A stretch of DNA of 64,000 nt from an uncultured Prevotellaceae bacterium (GCA_946186505.1 CAMHNI010000002.1:154196-218195), one strand, 5' to 3'; numbered from the stretch's first letter, positions 1 to 8,603 are shown. Numbers and translations: made by a program. Notes: generated by a model from the sequence alone, not told the origin.

Positions 1-2
1 TG

Positions 3-575
3 ACGAAAAAACAAGCCATGATAGCAGAATCCATTAGCAGGAAGGTCAAGTGTGTCGTTGATAAAAAGACATTGGTCATAACAATTCAGGTGACCGATCA
101 AGACCCGCTTATTTGTGCTACGATGGCTGATACTGTTCAAGCCCGTCTTCAGCGGTTCATCACAGACTATCGCACCAGCAAGGCCCGTCAGGATTTGGAG
201 TACAATCAGAAAATCTATCTTGAAGCGAAGCATGAGTATGACAAGTCCCGCCAACTGTACGCCTCGTTTAGCGATGCCAATCAGGATGTTGTTCTCCAGA
301 GTGTTCGCAGCAAGCTCAACGAATTGGAGAATGAGATGCAGCTGAAGTTTAATACCTATAGTGCCATTGCCACTCAGCTACAGAATGCGAAGGCCAAAGT
401 TCAGGAAGAGACTCCCGCTTTTACTACCGTTCAGAGTGCCACTGTTCCCATTAAACCATCAGCTCCTAGAAAAGGGTTTATTATCTTTGCTCTTCTCTTT
501 TTTGCATTCTTTTGTACTACCCTTCGGGTCTTCTATAAGGACGGTCTGTTGAAACCTTTGCTTGGTCTTTCCTGA
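3..575 (+). CDS. Wzz/chain-length determinant protein, 3' part only
   Basis: The reading frame is open to the left edge, so the true start lies outside the window and only about 190 C-terminal residues are present. A long charged helical stretch (roughly residues 50-130 of the visible part) leads into a proline-rich motif (SATVPIKPSAPRK) and one hydrophobic segment (FIIFALLFFAFF), then a short basic tail. This is the usual C-terminal end of Wzz polysaccharide co-polymerases: periplasmic coiled coil, P-rich motif, second inner-membrane helix. Proteins of this family set the chain length made by a Wzy polymerase, which fits the Wzx/Wzy-type genes that follow. The next gene starts one base after the stop codon, suggesting translational coupling. 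The N-terminal membrane helix cannot be seen. Confidence 0.85.
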   Translation, partial: TKKQAMIAESISRKVKCVVDKKTLVITIQVTDQDPLICATMADTVQARLQRFITDYRTSKARQDLEYNQKIYLEAKHEYDKSRQLYASFSDANQDVVLQSVRSKLNELENEMQLKFNTYSAIATQLQNAKAKVQEETPAFTTVQSATVPIKPSAPRKGFIIFALLFFAFFCTTLRVFYKDGLLKPLLGLS

Positions 576-576
576 T

Positions 577-1566
577 ATGATGACAGCCAAGTATTATCCT
601 ATCCTTTTCGGACAGAACCGTAAAATCCTTGTCTGGGGTACGGAGGACTGGACAGTCTCTGCAGTGCCCCAGTCAGAGTCAGTGGTCGTCAACGGTATAT
701 GGGCTGGTCACAAGCTCACAGAAGTCATAGAAAACCATCCTGCTGAAATACTCGGGAATGCTGTTGCGGAAAGGTACAACAACCAGCTGCCGCTGCTTGC
801 CAAGATTATCGATGCCCATCAGGATCTCTCCATCCAGGTACATCCCAATGACGAGATGGCTCTCCGTGAGCACAACAAGTTCGGGAAGTCCGAGATGTGG
901 TACATCCTCGATGCTAAACCAGGAGCCTGCCTTTATGCCGGATTCAAGAAGCAGATTACCCCAGAGGAATACCGTCAGCGAGTAGCCGATGGCACTATCA
1001 CAGAAGTCCTCGCCCGTCATGAGGTTTACAAAGACGATGTCTTCTACCTGCCTGCTGGTCGTGTTCATGCCATCTGTGGTGGCATACGTCTGGCTGAAGT
1101 CCAGCAGTCTTCTGATGTCACTTATCGCATTTTCGACTACAACCGTCCTGGACTTGACGGCAAGCCACGTGAACTCCATACCGAATTGGCTGCAAAGGCT
1201 ATTGACTATACCGTATATCCCGAATACAAGACTGGTCATGGCAATGACACTGATGTTGCCCATAAGCTCTTGAACACCCCGTACTTTAGTGTCAAGGTCA
1301 TTGAGGCCACGGCACCTTTCCATCGTAACATGGTCAAGTACGACTCTTTCATCATCATTATGAACTTGAAGGGTGACTGTCACATTCGCCTCAGGTCTTC
1401 CCAGATCAGTATCCTGCTTCCCGCAGGCACCTCTTGTCTCATTCCCGCCGTCGTCGCCGACTACGACATCCTTCCCATCGGCAGTCGCACAAAGGTTCTT
1501 GAAGCATTCATCAACAACAAGAAGACTATCGGCCAGCTCATCTCCGACTTCCTCCGTTTCAATTAA
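577..1566 (+). CDS. manA: Class I mannose-6-phosphate isomerase
   Basis: Interconverts mannose-6-phosphate and fructose-6-phosphate, giving the precursor for GDP-mannose and derived sugars, in the cytoplasm. About 329 residues, normal for the short type I family. The zinc site is visible: QVHPND near residue 87, then EMWYIL, and the later histidine in GRVHAICGG. A TTG 15 bases further upstream would overlap the preceding gene; I prefer ATG 577 (or the adjacent ATG 580), directly after that gene's stop. Its place between a Wzz gene and a flippase suggests it supplies sugar for the polysaccharide made here. Bacteroidetes often have another manA elsewhere, so this may be a locus-specific copy. 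Confidence 0.88.
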   Translation: MMTAKYYPILFGQNRKILVWGTEDWTVSAVPQSESVVVNGIWAGHKLTEVIENHPAEILGNAVAERYNNQLPLLAKIIDAHQDLSIQVHPNDEMALREHNKFGKSEMWYILDAKPGACLYAGFKKQITPEEYRQRVADGTITEVLARHEVYKDDVFYLPAGRVHAICGGIRLAEVQQSSDVTYRIFDYNRPGLDGKPRELHTELAAKAIDYTVYPEYKTGHGNDTDVAHKLLNTPYFSVKVIEATAPFHRNMVKYDSFIIIMNLKGDCHIRLRSSQISILLPAGTSCLIPAVVADYDILPIGSRTKVLEAFINNKKTIGQLISDFLRFN

Positions 1567-1743
1567 CTTCATTTGGAATTGTCGATTCAGCAATCAGAGC
1601 GGTTGTTGAAAGATACATTAGATGGGAAAAACGATGCTGTTGCTACTGCAAAAGACGTGATTCATGTCGAAGTCCCTCTAACATTTTGTTTGTTGATAGG
1701 CGTAGCAAGATGTCTGCCCCCAAAGGGAAGTACAAATTTTTGA
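1567..1743 (+). pseudogene. Possible remnant of a PD-(D/E)XK/AAA-ATPase-like gene
   Basis: Directly after the manA stop, the same frame stays open for 58 codons to TGA at 1741-1743, without its own ATG. The translation contains SERLLKDTLDGKNDAVATAK followed by an IHVE-like segment. From memory this resembles the C-terminal helical part of the Bacteroidetes AAA-ATPase/PDDEXK_9 (DUF1703-type) proteins. The sequence after LTFCLLIG no longer looks like that family. I read it as a short degraded leftover from an earlier insertion, with low certainty. The alternative is a plain intergenic stretch that happens to be open. Confidence 0.28.
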
Positions 1744-1747
1744 ACTG

Positions 1748-3265
1748 ATGTGCGCAGATAAAACAAATAAACAAAGAGTTTTCAGAAACAGTATATTCCT
1801 TTCCATTCGTATGGTTGTCGTGATGATTATCTCAGTTATCACGACACGTTTTCTTTTGAAAAATCTTGGGATTGAGGATTATGGCGTATATAATGTAACG
1901 ATAGGAATAGTGGCAATGTGCTCGTTCCTGACGCCTGCTCTATCCAATGCAAACCAACGTTTTCATAATTATGAATTGGGGAGCAACAATTTGGAAGGAG
2001 CAAATCGGGTTTTCAATACCGGATTCTTAATTCAGTTATTGATGGTGCTTGTCGTACTGTGTATATGTGAAACGGGTGGTCTTTGGTATATCAATAATAA
2101 ACTTGTCGCTCCAGAAGGAAGAGAGAATGCAATATTCTGGATCTATCAGATTTCTGTTTTTGCTTTCTCTCTGTCAATGTTACAGATTCCCTTAGTATCA
2201 GCTGTCCTGGCACACGAACACATGAATTTCTATGCTATCATAAACATAGTGGATGCTGTGTTCAAATTATTGATAGCCATCGCTATTGCATATTCATCCA
2301 GTGATAGACTGATATTATATGGTTTATTGCTGCTATTGATTTATTTTTTCAATTTTGTTGTTTATTTCATTTATTCCTACCATTACTTCAAGGAAATAAG
2401 GTTTAGACGGATATATGATAAAGTTTTATTGAAGAAAATGCTTTCTTTCTCAGGTTGGAATATGTTTGAGACTCTAGCAAGAATTACAAAAGACCAAGGA
2501 AGTAATTTGTTACTTAATTTTTATTTTGGGCCTGTCTTAAATGCTGCCCGTGGTGTAGCAAGTCAGGTGTCCTACGCTTTTTCTGGTTTGGCAGAGTCCA
2601 CAGTCATGGCCTCCAGACCGCAGATGGTTGCCTCTTATGCTCAGGGTAACATACACACTGCTATCTCCATGTTCATCTCATTAAGTAAAGGTTTGTTGTT
2701 GTTGCAGTTCCTTTTGATGTTGCCGGTGTTTATTGAGATCGAATATATATTGAAGTTATGGCTTGGCTCTAATGTTCCTGATTATGCGGTGGAATTTGTG
2801 CGTCTTTCGCTATTGGTTACTCTTTTTGATAAACTTGCGACACCAGTAACAGCTATTATTCATGCAACAGGAAGAGTTAAGAAATACCATATATTATCGA
2901 GCGTAATTAACCTAATGGTAATACCTATAGCATGGCTGTTGTTTAGCCTTGGCTATAATCCGACATCCGTTTATTTGGTTACGATTCTGGAAGTTATAAT
3001 AGCTCAGGTAGTCTTTCTGTTTGTCATCAAGAGTTTACTTCCTTTTTCGGTGCATTGCTATTTCAAAAAAGTATGTGAGCCTTTCTTTGCTGTTTTACTT
3101 TTGTCTTGTCTGGTACCAGCTTTATTGTATTATTACATGGAAATAGGACTCATGAGATTTGTCTTGGTTTTGTTGGTGTCGGTAATAATAGTTTCGGTCT
3201 TTAGTTATCTTCTTGGTTTGTCAAAGGCCGAAAGACAATTTCTGAAATCCTTCATCAATCGCTAA
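1748..3265 (+). CDS. Wzx-like polysaccharide flippase (MATE/MVF fold)
   Basis: A 505-residue integral membrane protein with about 12-14 hydrophobic segments. The N-terminus reads VFRNSIFLSIRMVVVMIISV and then TTRFLLKNLGIEDYGVYNV, the pattern of oligosaccharide flippases in which the first helix is followed by a LG..DYGvY motif. These proteins move lipid-linked oligosaccharide repeat units across the inner membrane. Codon use is clearly more AT-rich than in the flanking manA and the later dehydratase, as is common for exchangeable polysaccharide genes. The next gene follows after 6 bases, so they are probably cotranscribed. Substrate cannot be read from sequence. Confidence 0.88.
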   Translation: MCADKTNKQRVFRNSIFLSIRMVVVMIISVITTRFLLKNLGIEDYGVYNVTIGIVAMCSFLTPALSNANQRFHNYELGSNNLEGANRVFNTGFLIQLLMVLVVLCICETGGLWYINNKLVAPEGRENAIFWIYQISVFAFSLSMLQIPLVSAVLAHEHMNFYAIINIVDAVFKLLIAIAIAYSSSDRLILYGLLLLLIYFFNFVVYFIYSYHYFKEIRFRRIYDKVLLKKMLSFSGWNMFETLARITKDQGSNLLLNFYFGPVLNAARGVASQVSYAFSGLAESTVMASRPQMVASYAQGNIHTAISMFISLSKGLLLLQFLLMLPVFIEIEYILKLWLGSNVPDYAVEFVRLSLLVTLFDKLATPVTAIIHATGRVKKYHILSSVINLMVIPIAWLLFSLGYNPTSVYLVTILEVIIAQVVFLFVIKSLLPFSVHCYFKKVCEPFFAVLLLSCLVPALLYYYMEIGLMRFVLVLLVSVIIVSVFSYLLGLSKAERQFLKSFINR

Positions 3266-3271
3266 AAGAAT

Positions 3272-4495
3272 ATGGGGAGTTTCTTTTACGACATCCTGCT
3301 TTTCTTGCTAACGGCATGCACGTGTTTTGGAGAGTTTGGGGGCGCACTCCAGATAGACCGTGCGTTGGCAATCTTATTCTTGCCACTTTTGTTTTTGGTA
3401 ATTCGGGAAAAAGGATGTGGATATGTGAGGAATATTGTCGTAATATTTTCGTTGTTCTATTTATTTTGCATTGTTTCTGTCGCATGGACACCTGATTTGA
3501 CGGAGGCTGTTAAAGAGCTGTTCTATTATCCTGTTCATTTTGCCTTGTTTTTGGAAATCATCGCTTTTGCCAGATATGCTCGTAACCCTCAAAAGAGTAT
3601 AGTGTCAGGTTGGTTGGTGGCTGTCCTTCTATGTTCAGTGGTAGCTGCATGGGAAATGATGACGGGTAATCATCTCAGTGTTGCAAAGGAGCAGGCAGAC
3701 GAATATAATACTGGTGCTGCTGTTTTGGAACATTTTACAGCTTCGGTAACATTTGGCAATTATAACAGTTTTGTCACTTTCTTATGCTACAGTATGCCTT
3801 GGCTGTTTTGGATACTGATGAAAAAGGAAAAATCCTTTTGGAGCATGAGTATGACGGTCGTTGCTATTGTTTCTGCTTTTTTATTTACGCTTCTGAATGC
3901 CTCTCGTGGTGGACTGATTTCACAACTCGTCATGTTTTTCATCGTTCTCGTATCTTCCCCAATGACAAAGTTGAAATATCTGTTATGCGCTATATCGCTT
4001 TTGCTTGTCGGGTATGTACTCATTACATACGGGGAAATTCTTACTGCCGTGATGGAGGCCAGATTGGCTGATGGCGGTATGTTTGACGGTGAGTCAAGAT
4101 ATACAATATGGGCAAATGCACTGAATACGTTTTGGCGCAGCTGGGGATTAGGAGTCGGTATAGGTGGAATGAATGAGGCCATGGGACAATGGGCCGATGG
4201 CGAAATAACTGTTACGCATAATATTTTTCTGGAATTATTATTGCAGTATGGCCTTGTGTTTTTCTTTGTTTTTGTCTTGGCTATTTGTAAATTGTTCAGG
4301 TCTTCTTTGCTGGTGTCAGATAAAAGAAGTAAGGTCGCAGTATTGATGGCTTTGTTATGTATGCCTATATATGGGATTATTGATAGTACATATCTGTTAA
4401 AACCTCAACTGTACGTGTTATTTGCAACTATTTATGTTTTTGTAAACAGTGAACAAATTAAGTGTCATCACCAAGTTTTACTCAAAACTTCATAA
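3272..4495 (+). CDS. O-antigen ligase/polymerase family protein (Wzy-like)
   Basis: A 407-residue membrane protein with about 10-12 hydrophobic spans and one larger soluble loop in the second half (around residues 250-310, including MFDGESRYTIWANALNTF and GLGVGIGGMNEAMGQW). This layout, and the short R.t.W.nal.....G.G.G motif, fit the O-antigen ligase/Wzy superfamily (PF04932). Between a flippase and glycosyltransferases the role of repeat-unit polymerase is more likely than core ligase, but the two cannot be separated from sequence alone. The following gene appears to start 47 bases before this stop. Confidence 0.82.
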   Translation: MGSFFYDILLFLLTACTCFGEFGGALQIDRALAILFLPLLFLVIREKGCGYVRNIVVIFSLFYLFCIVSVAWTPDLTEAVKELFYYPVHFALFLEIIAFARYARNPQKSIVSGWLVAVLLCSVVAAWEMMTGNHLSVAKEQADEYNTGAAVLEHFTASVTFGNYNSFVTFLCYSMPWLFWILMKKEKSFWSMSMTVVAIVSAFLFTLLNASRGGLISQLVMFFIVLVSSPMTKLKYLLCAISLLLVGYVLITYGEILTAVMEARLADGGMFDGESRYTIWANALNTFWRSWGLGVGIGGMNEAMGQWADGEITVTHNIFLELLLQYGLVFFFVFVLAICKLFRSSLLVSDKRSKVAVLMALLCMPIYGIIDSTYLLKPQLYVLFATIYVFVNSEQIKCHHQVLLKTS

Positions 4496-5339
4496 TTACA
4501 AAGGACTCCCATTTTGGGTTCTTACGCCACTGAGAAGAATGACGAGGGCGGTTGCCAATAACGTCCTACCTTCGTATTTGGCAAATAGTCCTCGTCCAAC
4601 AGGACAAGAGGAAGCTGATATTATTGTGTCATTCACCTCTTTTCCGGCTCGTATTGACAAGGTTTGGTTAGTGGTTGAGTGTATGCTTCGCCAATCTTTA
4701 TTGCCAAAGAAGATAATACTATGGTTGTCAAAAGAACAATTCCCGACAAGTGACAGCATCCCCGGTTCTTTAAAAAAATATGAGGATAATAGATTTGAAG
4801 TTCGTTTTGTAGATGGTGATATCCGCTCTCACAAAAAATATTATTATATTTCTCAGAGTAATCCTAACGATTTGGTATTTCTGATAGACGATGATATATT
4901 TTATCCCATAGATATTTTGGAGCGCAGCTATCAAGCATATAATAATAATCCAGATAAGGTCATTTGTAATTATGGTTATCTAATAACTCATGACGAAAAA
5001 GGAATGCATAATTCGTATCTTAAGTGGCATCATGTTGAAGAAGGAGCATATGGAAAAATGCTTTTCTTTGGTTCGGGCGGAGGAACGCTTTTCCGACCTT
5101 CGATGCTTGATAGACATTTAACAGATATTGATATGGCTCTTCGCCTGACTCCTACAGCAGATGACATCTGGCTGAATGCGATGACAAAACTAGCAAATGT
5201 TGAGGTGGTAAAACTTCCAACAGGATTGCTTTTGCCTATTCATTCCAAATCAGTAAAATTGTCTTCAACTAATAATGGCAACGAACAAAATGATGTCCAA
5301 ATAAGACTTGTAGAAGATTGCTTTGGGACAATTTTTTAA
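4449..5339 (+). CDS. Glycosyltransferase with a DDD motif
   Basis: A predicted cytoplasmic transferase of 296 residues. The core begins IIVSFTSFPARIDKVWLVVE and continues with a hydrophobic strand ending in the acidic motif VFLIDDDIFYP near residue 145, as in GT-A fold enzymes that bind a divalent cation and nucleotide sugar. A later FGSGGGTLFRPSML and DDIWLNAMTK resemble the acceptor side of small Bacteroidetes capsule transferases. The GTG start at 4449 overlaps the Wzy-like gene by 47 bases; an ATG at 4539 inside the frame would remove the overlap but also the first 30 residues. Donor and linkage are unknown. AT-rich like its neighbours. Confidence 0.75.
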   Translation: MNKLSVITKFYSKLHNYKGLPFWVLTPLRRMTRAVANNVLPSYLANSPRPTGQEEADIIVSFTSFPARIDKVWLVVECMLRQSLLPKKIILWLSKEQFPTSDSIPGSLKKYEDNRFEVRFVDGDIRSHKKYYYISQSNPNDLVFLIDDDIFYPIDILERSYQAYNNNPDKVICNYGYLITHDEKGMHNSYLKWHHVEEGAYGKMLFFGSGGGTLFRPSMLDRHLTDIDMALRLTPTADDIWLNAMTKLANVEVVKLPTGLLLPIHSKSVKLSSTNNGNEQNDVQIRLVEDCFGTIF

Positions 5340-5362
5340 AAGATCAATAGTCTTTTTTCAGA

Positions 5363-6475
5363 ATGAAGATCCTACACATATGTAATGATTTTAGTGCATC
5401 AAAAGTTCATGCTTCCCTTTATCAGGAATTAGATGCATTAGGTGTTGAACAGACAATTTTTTCCCCTGTCCGCGATGCCAGTCTGATAGGTAATAATATT
5501 TTCAAATCCTTGCATACGGATTTTGTATATGCAAACGTAGTAAAGCCCTATCACAGGTATGTGTATCATTTGAAACGCAAACATGTGTTCAATGAGATGC
5601 TTAAGCGTATTGATGTTAGGCAATTCAATTTGTGTCATGCAACGACCTTGCTTACTGATGGAGGTTTGGCATATCTTTTATACAAGAAGTATAGTATTCC
5701 GTACGTTGTAGCAGTCCGTAATACGGACATTAATGGATTCTTGGACTTAATGCCCCATACTTGGCTTTCGGCGAGAAAAATATTGTTACATGCTGCACGT
5801 GTTTTTTTTATTTCGGAAGGATTGAAAAGAAAGTTTTTATCGCATGTTTCTGTTCGGGGCATAGTTCCAAAAATTGAAAAGAAGATTGTACTAATGCCTA
5901 ATGGTATTAACGATTATTTCCTTGACCATGTCCAGCATCGATCCCATACAGGACATGGTGTCATCTATGTGGGAGATTTCTCTTCAAACAAAAATGTTGT
6001 ACGACTTGGGGAAGCTGTGTTGAGATTAAAAAAGGAACCACAGTTTCAGGATATTATGCTTACTATTGTCGGGGGGGGACATGACAATAGTAATAGGGTG
6101 CAGAAGATGATATCAAATCATCCTGATACAATGAATTATATTGGAAAGATATATGATAAGGAAAAGCTTTGTAGCTTGTATTCAAAAAATAAGGTTTTTG
6201 CTATGCCAAGCATTCATGAGACCTTTGGTTTAGTCTATCTTGAAGCTCTGTCGCAAAACTTGCCTGTTCTCTATACAAAAGGACAAGGAATTGATGGTCT
6301 TTTCTCTGAAAGTGTTGGCATTGCTGTCAATCCGCTTTCTGTAGATGAGATTGCTACTGCGCTTAGACAATTGCTTACAAATGACAAATACTCTAATAAG
6401 GAAGTTGACTTTTCACGGTTTCGGTGGAGATTAATTGCGCAACAGTATTTAAACTATTACAGAAGCGTTAAGTAA
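5363..6475 (+). CDS. Family 4 (GT-B) glycosyltransferase
   Basis: A 370-residue retaining-type glycosyltransferase. The C-terminal Rossmann domain holds GVIYVGDFSSNKNVVRLGEA (sugar-nucleotide domain start) and the E-x7-E motif in HETFGLVYLEAL, the signature of GT4. The N-terminal half begins MKILHICNDFSASKVHASLY, the usual first strand for acceptor binding. It would add one sugar to the lipid-linked repeat on the cytoplasmic face. It ends one base before the next glycosyltransferase starts. Acceptor and donor cannot be deduced. Confidence 0.87.
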   Translation: MKILHICNDFSASKVHASLYQELDALGVEQTIFSPVRDASLIGNNIFKSLHTDFVYANVVKPYHRYVYHLKRKHVFNEMLKRIDVRQFNLCHATTLLTDGGLAYLLYKKYSIPYVVAVRNTDINGFLDLMPHTWLSARKILLHAARVFFISEGLKRKFLSHVSVRGIVPKIEKKIVLMPNGINDYFLDHVQHRSHTGHGVIYVGDFSSNKNVVRLGEAVLRLKKEPQFQDIMLTIVGGGHDNSNRVQKMISNHPDTMNYIGKIYDKEKLCSLYSKNKVFAMPSIHETFGLVYLEALSQNLPVLYTKGQGIDGLFSESVGIAVNPLSVDEIATALRQLLTNDKYSNKEVDFSRFRWRLIAQQYLNYYRSVK

Positions 6476-6476
6476 T

Positions 6477-7493
6477 ATGACATTATCTGCTATATGTCCT
6501 ATATATAATGAGGAAAAGTATATTGAGGCTTTCCTTGAATCACTCCTTTTGCAAGATTTCCAAAGAGATGATATGGAAATCTTGTTAGTTGATGGTATGA
6601 GTGAAGATAAGACAAGAAGGATTGTAAAGAGTTATTCTGATAAATATCCTTTTCTTAAATTGATCGATAATCCTCTGAAGACAGTTCCTTATGCAATGAA
6701 TAAAGGCATAACAATTGCAAAAGGGATTGTTATCGTAAGATTGGATGCTCATGCGGAATACCCTAAGGATTATTTTTCTGTTCTTGTTGATAATTTAGGT
6801 AAGCTGGCTGGGGCAGAAAATGTAGGAGGCGTTTGCATAACACTTCCCTGCAATGATTCTGCTATTGCTATTTCCATTGCTGAATGTCTTAGTAACCCAT
6901 TTGGTATGGGCAATAGCTATTTCCGAATAGGAACAAGTCATGTCAGATCAGTTGATACCGTACCATTCGGCTGCTTTCGAAAATCGCTATTTGATCGAAT
7001 CGGTCTGTATGATACGGATATGGTACGCAATCAGGATGATGAGTTGAATGGGCGAATCATTAAAAATGGCGGGAAAATATACTTGCTACCTGATGTCGTT
7101 ATAAAGTATTATGCCCGAGAAAAGGTCTCAAAGGTCAGGAAGATGTTTTACCAATATGGCTTGTATAAGCCATTAGGGAATAAAAAACTGGGAGCTCCAA
7201 CGACAATTAGGCAGTTCATCCCTGTGCTGTTTGTATTAGGACTGGCATTAGGGCTTGTGCTTTCATTTGTGTTTCCGGCATTATGGCCTCTTTATTTCGG
7301 TGTCATCTGCCTGTATGTCCTAATCGGATTAATAGAAGGGTGTAAGAGTGTCAAAAAGACTCGTAGTATGGCTTCCGCTTTGTTAATGCCTTACGTATTC
7401 CTGAACATTCATCTCAGTTATGGTCTTGGTTATCTGACAGGACTCTATAATATCCTGTTGCGTCAAGACTTTCATGCGTCACTTAGTCGTTAA
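6477..7493 (+). CDS. Family 2 glycosyltransferase with C-terminal membrane segments (ExoA-like)
   Basis: 338 residues. The GT2 domain opens with LSAICPIYNEEKYIEAFLES and has EILLVDGMSEDKT (nucleotide binding), VRLDAHAEYP (DxD-like) and MVRNQDDELNGRI (the acidic catalytic/acceptor motif). Two or three hydrophobic segments follow from about residue 245 (FIPVLFVLGLALGLVLSFVF and later), anchoring it in the inner membrane as in the ExoA succinoglycan transferases. It probably extends the repeat unit. It lies one base after the GT4 gene and is the last clearly AT-rich polysaccharide gene before the primase-helicase module. Confidence 0.87.
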   Translation: MTLSAICPIYNEEKYIEAFLESLLLQDFQRDDMEILLVDGMSEDKTRRIVKSYSDKYPFLKLIDNPLKTVPYAMNKGITIAKGIVIVRLDAHAEYPKDYFSVLVDNLGKLAGAENVGGVCITLPCNDSAIAISIAECLSNPFGMGNSYFRIGTSHVRSVDTVPFGCFRKSLFDRIGLYDTDMVRNQDDELNGRIIKNGGKIYLLPDVVIKYYAREKVSKVRKMFYQYGLYKPLGNKKLGAPTTIRQFIPVLFVLGLALGLVLSFVFPALWPLYFGVICLYVLIGLIEGCKSVKKTRSMASALLMPYVFLNIHLSYGLGYLTGLYNILLRQDFHASLSR

Positions 7494-7538
7494 ATAACAA
7501 ATCCTATATTATTATTAACCCTTTAAATCTTTATATCT

Positions 7539-7865
7539 ATGAGTGGATTTACATCAATTGACTGGCGTTTGCGCAGCCTCAGACTTACTATTAACATTGA
7601 AAAAGGCAATCTGGTTGAAGTACTGGACGGTTGCCGTGGCTTGACAAGTGGAAGCGCTGATAGCTGTCTGAGCGCCATACGTGATTTTATGGTGTTCTTC
7701 GACGGATCAGACAAGAAGGTATCTTTCGATATCTATGACAATACGGGCGGTAGTCCAGAAGGTGCCGAGTTGAAGAACTACTGCAAGAACAAACTGACGA
7801 TGCTCGCTTCTTCGCTAAGAGCTCAGACTGAAGTAGTGGCTCACATGAATATCCACTATTTTTAG
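7539..7865 (+). CDS. Unrecognised 108-residue protein
   Basis: A small soluble protein without signal peptide or membrane segment. It starts MSGFTSIDWRLRSLRLTINI and has one Cys-Gly pair and an amphipathic helix near the end (LKNYCKNKLTMLASSLRAQT). I do not recognise the family. It is separated from the transferase by 45 bases and from the inverted-repeat-bounded module by about 45 bases, so it may be the last gene of the transferase operon or a passenger linked to the module. Codon use is closer to a native gene than to random sequence, and the frame is intact. Confidence 0.6.
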   Translation: MSGFTSIDWRLRSLRLTINIEKGNLVEVLDGCRGLTSGSADSCLSAIRDFMVFFDGSDKKVSFDIYDNTGGSPEGAELKNYCKNKLTMLASSLRAQTEVVAHMNIHYF

Positions 7866-7910
7866 TTCCATGTCGGGCAAAAGTTATGTTTCGAATTAAA
7901 AGTTTAATTT

Positions 7911-8018
7911 TTACTTACATTGCTTACATTAAGGCGTAATTAGCATATTCTCAGATTGTTACTTAATGTAAGTAGAATGTAAGTAATGTAAGTAGAATGT
8001 AAGTAATGTAAGTAGAAT
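7911..8018. repeat. Left arm of long inverted repeat (AATGTAAGTA iterons)
   Basis: Starts with TTACTTACATT (7911-7921) and a second copy reading GCTTACATTA (7922-7931). After a ~33-base spacer come five head-to-tail copies of AATGTAAGTA at 7965, 7976, 7985, 7996 and 8005, giving a 20-bp period. The whole block reappears in reverse complement at 10691-10780 on the far side of the DUF6078/VapE genes. Its two halves are also complementary to each other, so the arm can fold into a hairpin. It lies immediately upstream of the DUF6078 gene and fills most of the 170-base gap there. Confidence 0.9.
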
Positions 8019-8035
8019 CGCTGATATCAAGGCTT

Positions 8036-8479
8036 ATGGAAAAGATTGACTTTGAGAAAATTCCTGAATTGTGGGCTTTGTGCCTGAATGACAAGTGTCC
8101 GAAGGCTGGGGAGTGCCTGCGTTTTCAGGCATGTTCGGCTATACGAGAGTCTTTCCAGAGTTGGCGGTGCGTGTTGCCTAACGCTTGGAAGAATGGGGAG
8201 TGCAGTTGTTTCCAGAAGATGGAGACGGTCAGGATGGCACGTGGACTGAACCGATTATATAATAAGGTAAGTGACAAGCGCGCGCGTCATGATATCAGGG
8301 AGGAGCTGATGGCTCACTTCGGCAGCAACGGCTCATACTATCGTTACAAGGACGGCCAACGATGGCTGAATCCGGAACAGCAACAGCATATCCTGGACTT
8401 GTTGCGCAAATATGGCTGTCAAGATGAAGAGGTCTTCGACGAATATGCCGATACTTTCGATTTTACAACGTTGGTTTAG
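8036..8479 (+). CDS. DUF6078 family cysteine-rich protein
   Basis: 147 residues. The N-terminal third is cysteine-rich (C16, C21, C27, C33, then a second group in CVLPNAWKNGECSCF), suggesting a metal-binding fold. The rest is helical and includes GSNGSYYRYKDGQRWLNPEQ, which I recognise from Bacteroidetes DUF6078 proteins that often sit beside VirE/VapE genes. It starts 17 bases after the left inverted-repeat arm and is followed by a GC-rich triple repeat and then the primase-helicase gene. Function is unknown; a DNA-linked role beside the VapE protein is inference from position. Confidence 0.75.
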   Translation: MEKIDFEKIPELWALCLNDKCPKAGECLRFQACSAIRESFQSWRCVLPNAWKNGECSCFQKMETVRMARGLNRLYNKVSDKRARHDIREELMAHFGSNGSYYRYKDGQRWLNPEQQQHILDLLRKYGCQDEEVFDEYADTFDFTTLV

Positions 8480-8484
8480 AAACG

Positions 8485-8543
8485 CTCCAGGGGGTGGAGC
8501 AAATCCCTCCACCCCCTGGAGCAAATTGCTCCACCCCCTGGAG
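8485..8543. repeat. Three-armed GC-rich hairpin element between module genes
   Basis: CTCCAGGGGGTGGAG at 8485-8499 is followed by two identical copies of its perfect reverse complement, CTCCACCCCCTGGAG, at 8507-8521 and 8529-8543. Arm 1 can pair with arm 2 (7-base loop) or with arm 3, giving two mutually exclusive 15-bp stems. There is no T-run after it, so a plain intrinsic terminator is unlikely. It begins 6 bases after the DUF6078 stop. Confidence 0.85.
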
Positions 8544-8603
8544 GAAAATCTGAACGGTCAGACGGCTGAGGTTTACAAACTGTTTTAATAAAAGGGGCTG
8601 CTT

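Noticed and set aside
679..1593. 304-residue minus-strand open frame
   Set aside because: Antisense to manA, whose catalytic motifs are intact.
7965..8014. CRISPR-like spacing of short repeats
   Set aside because: Repeats are 10-mers adjoining with no unique spacers and are mirrored on the other side of the VapE module; no cas genes.
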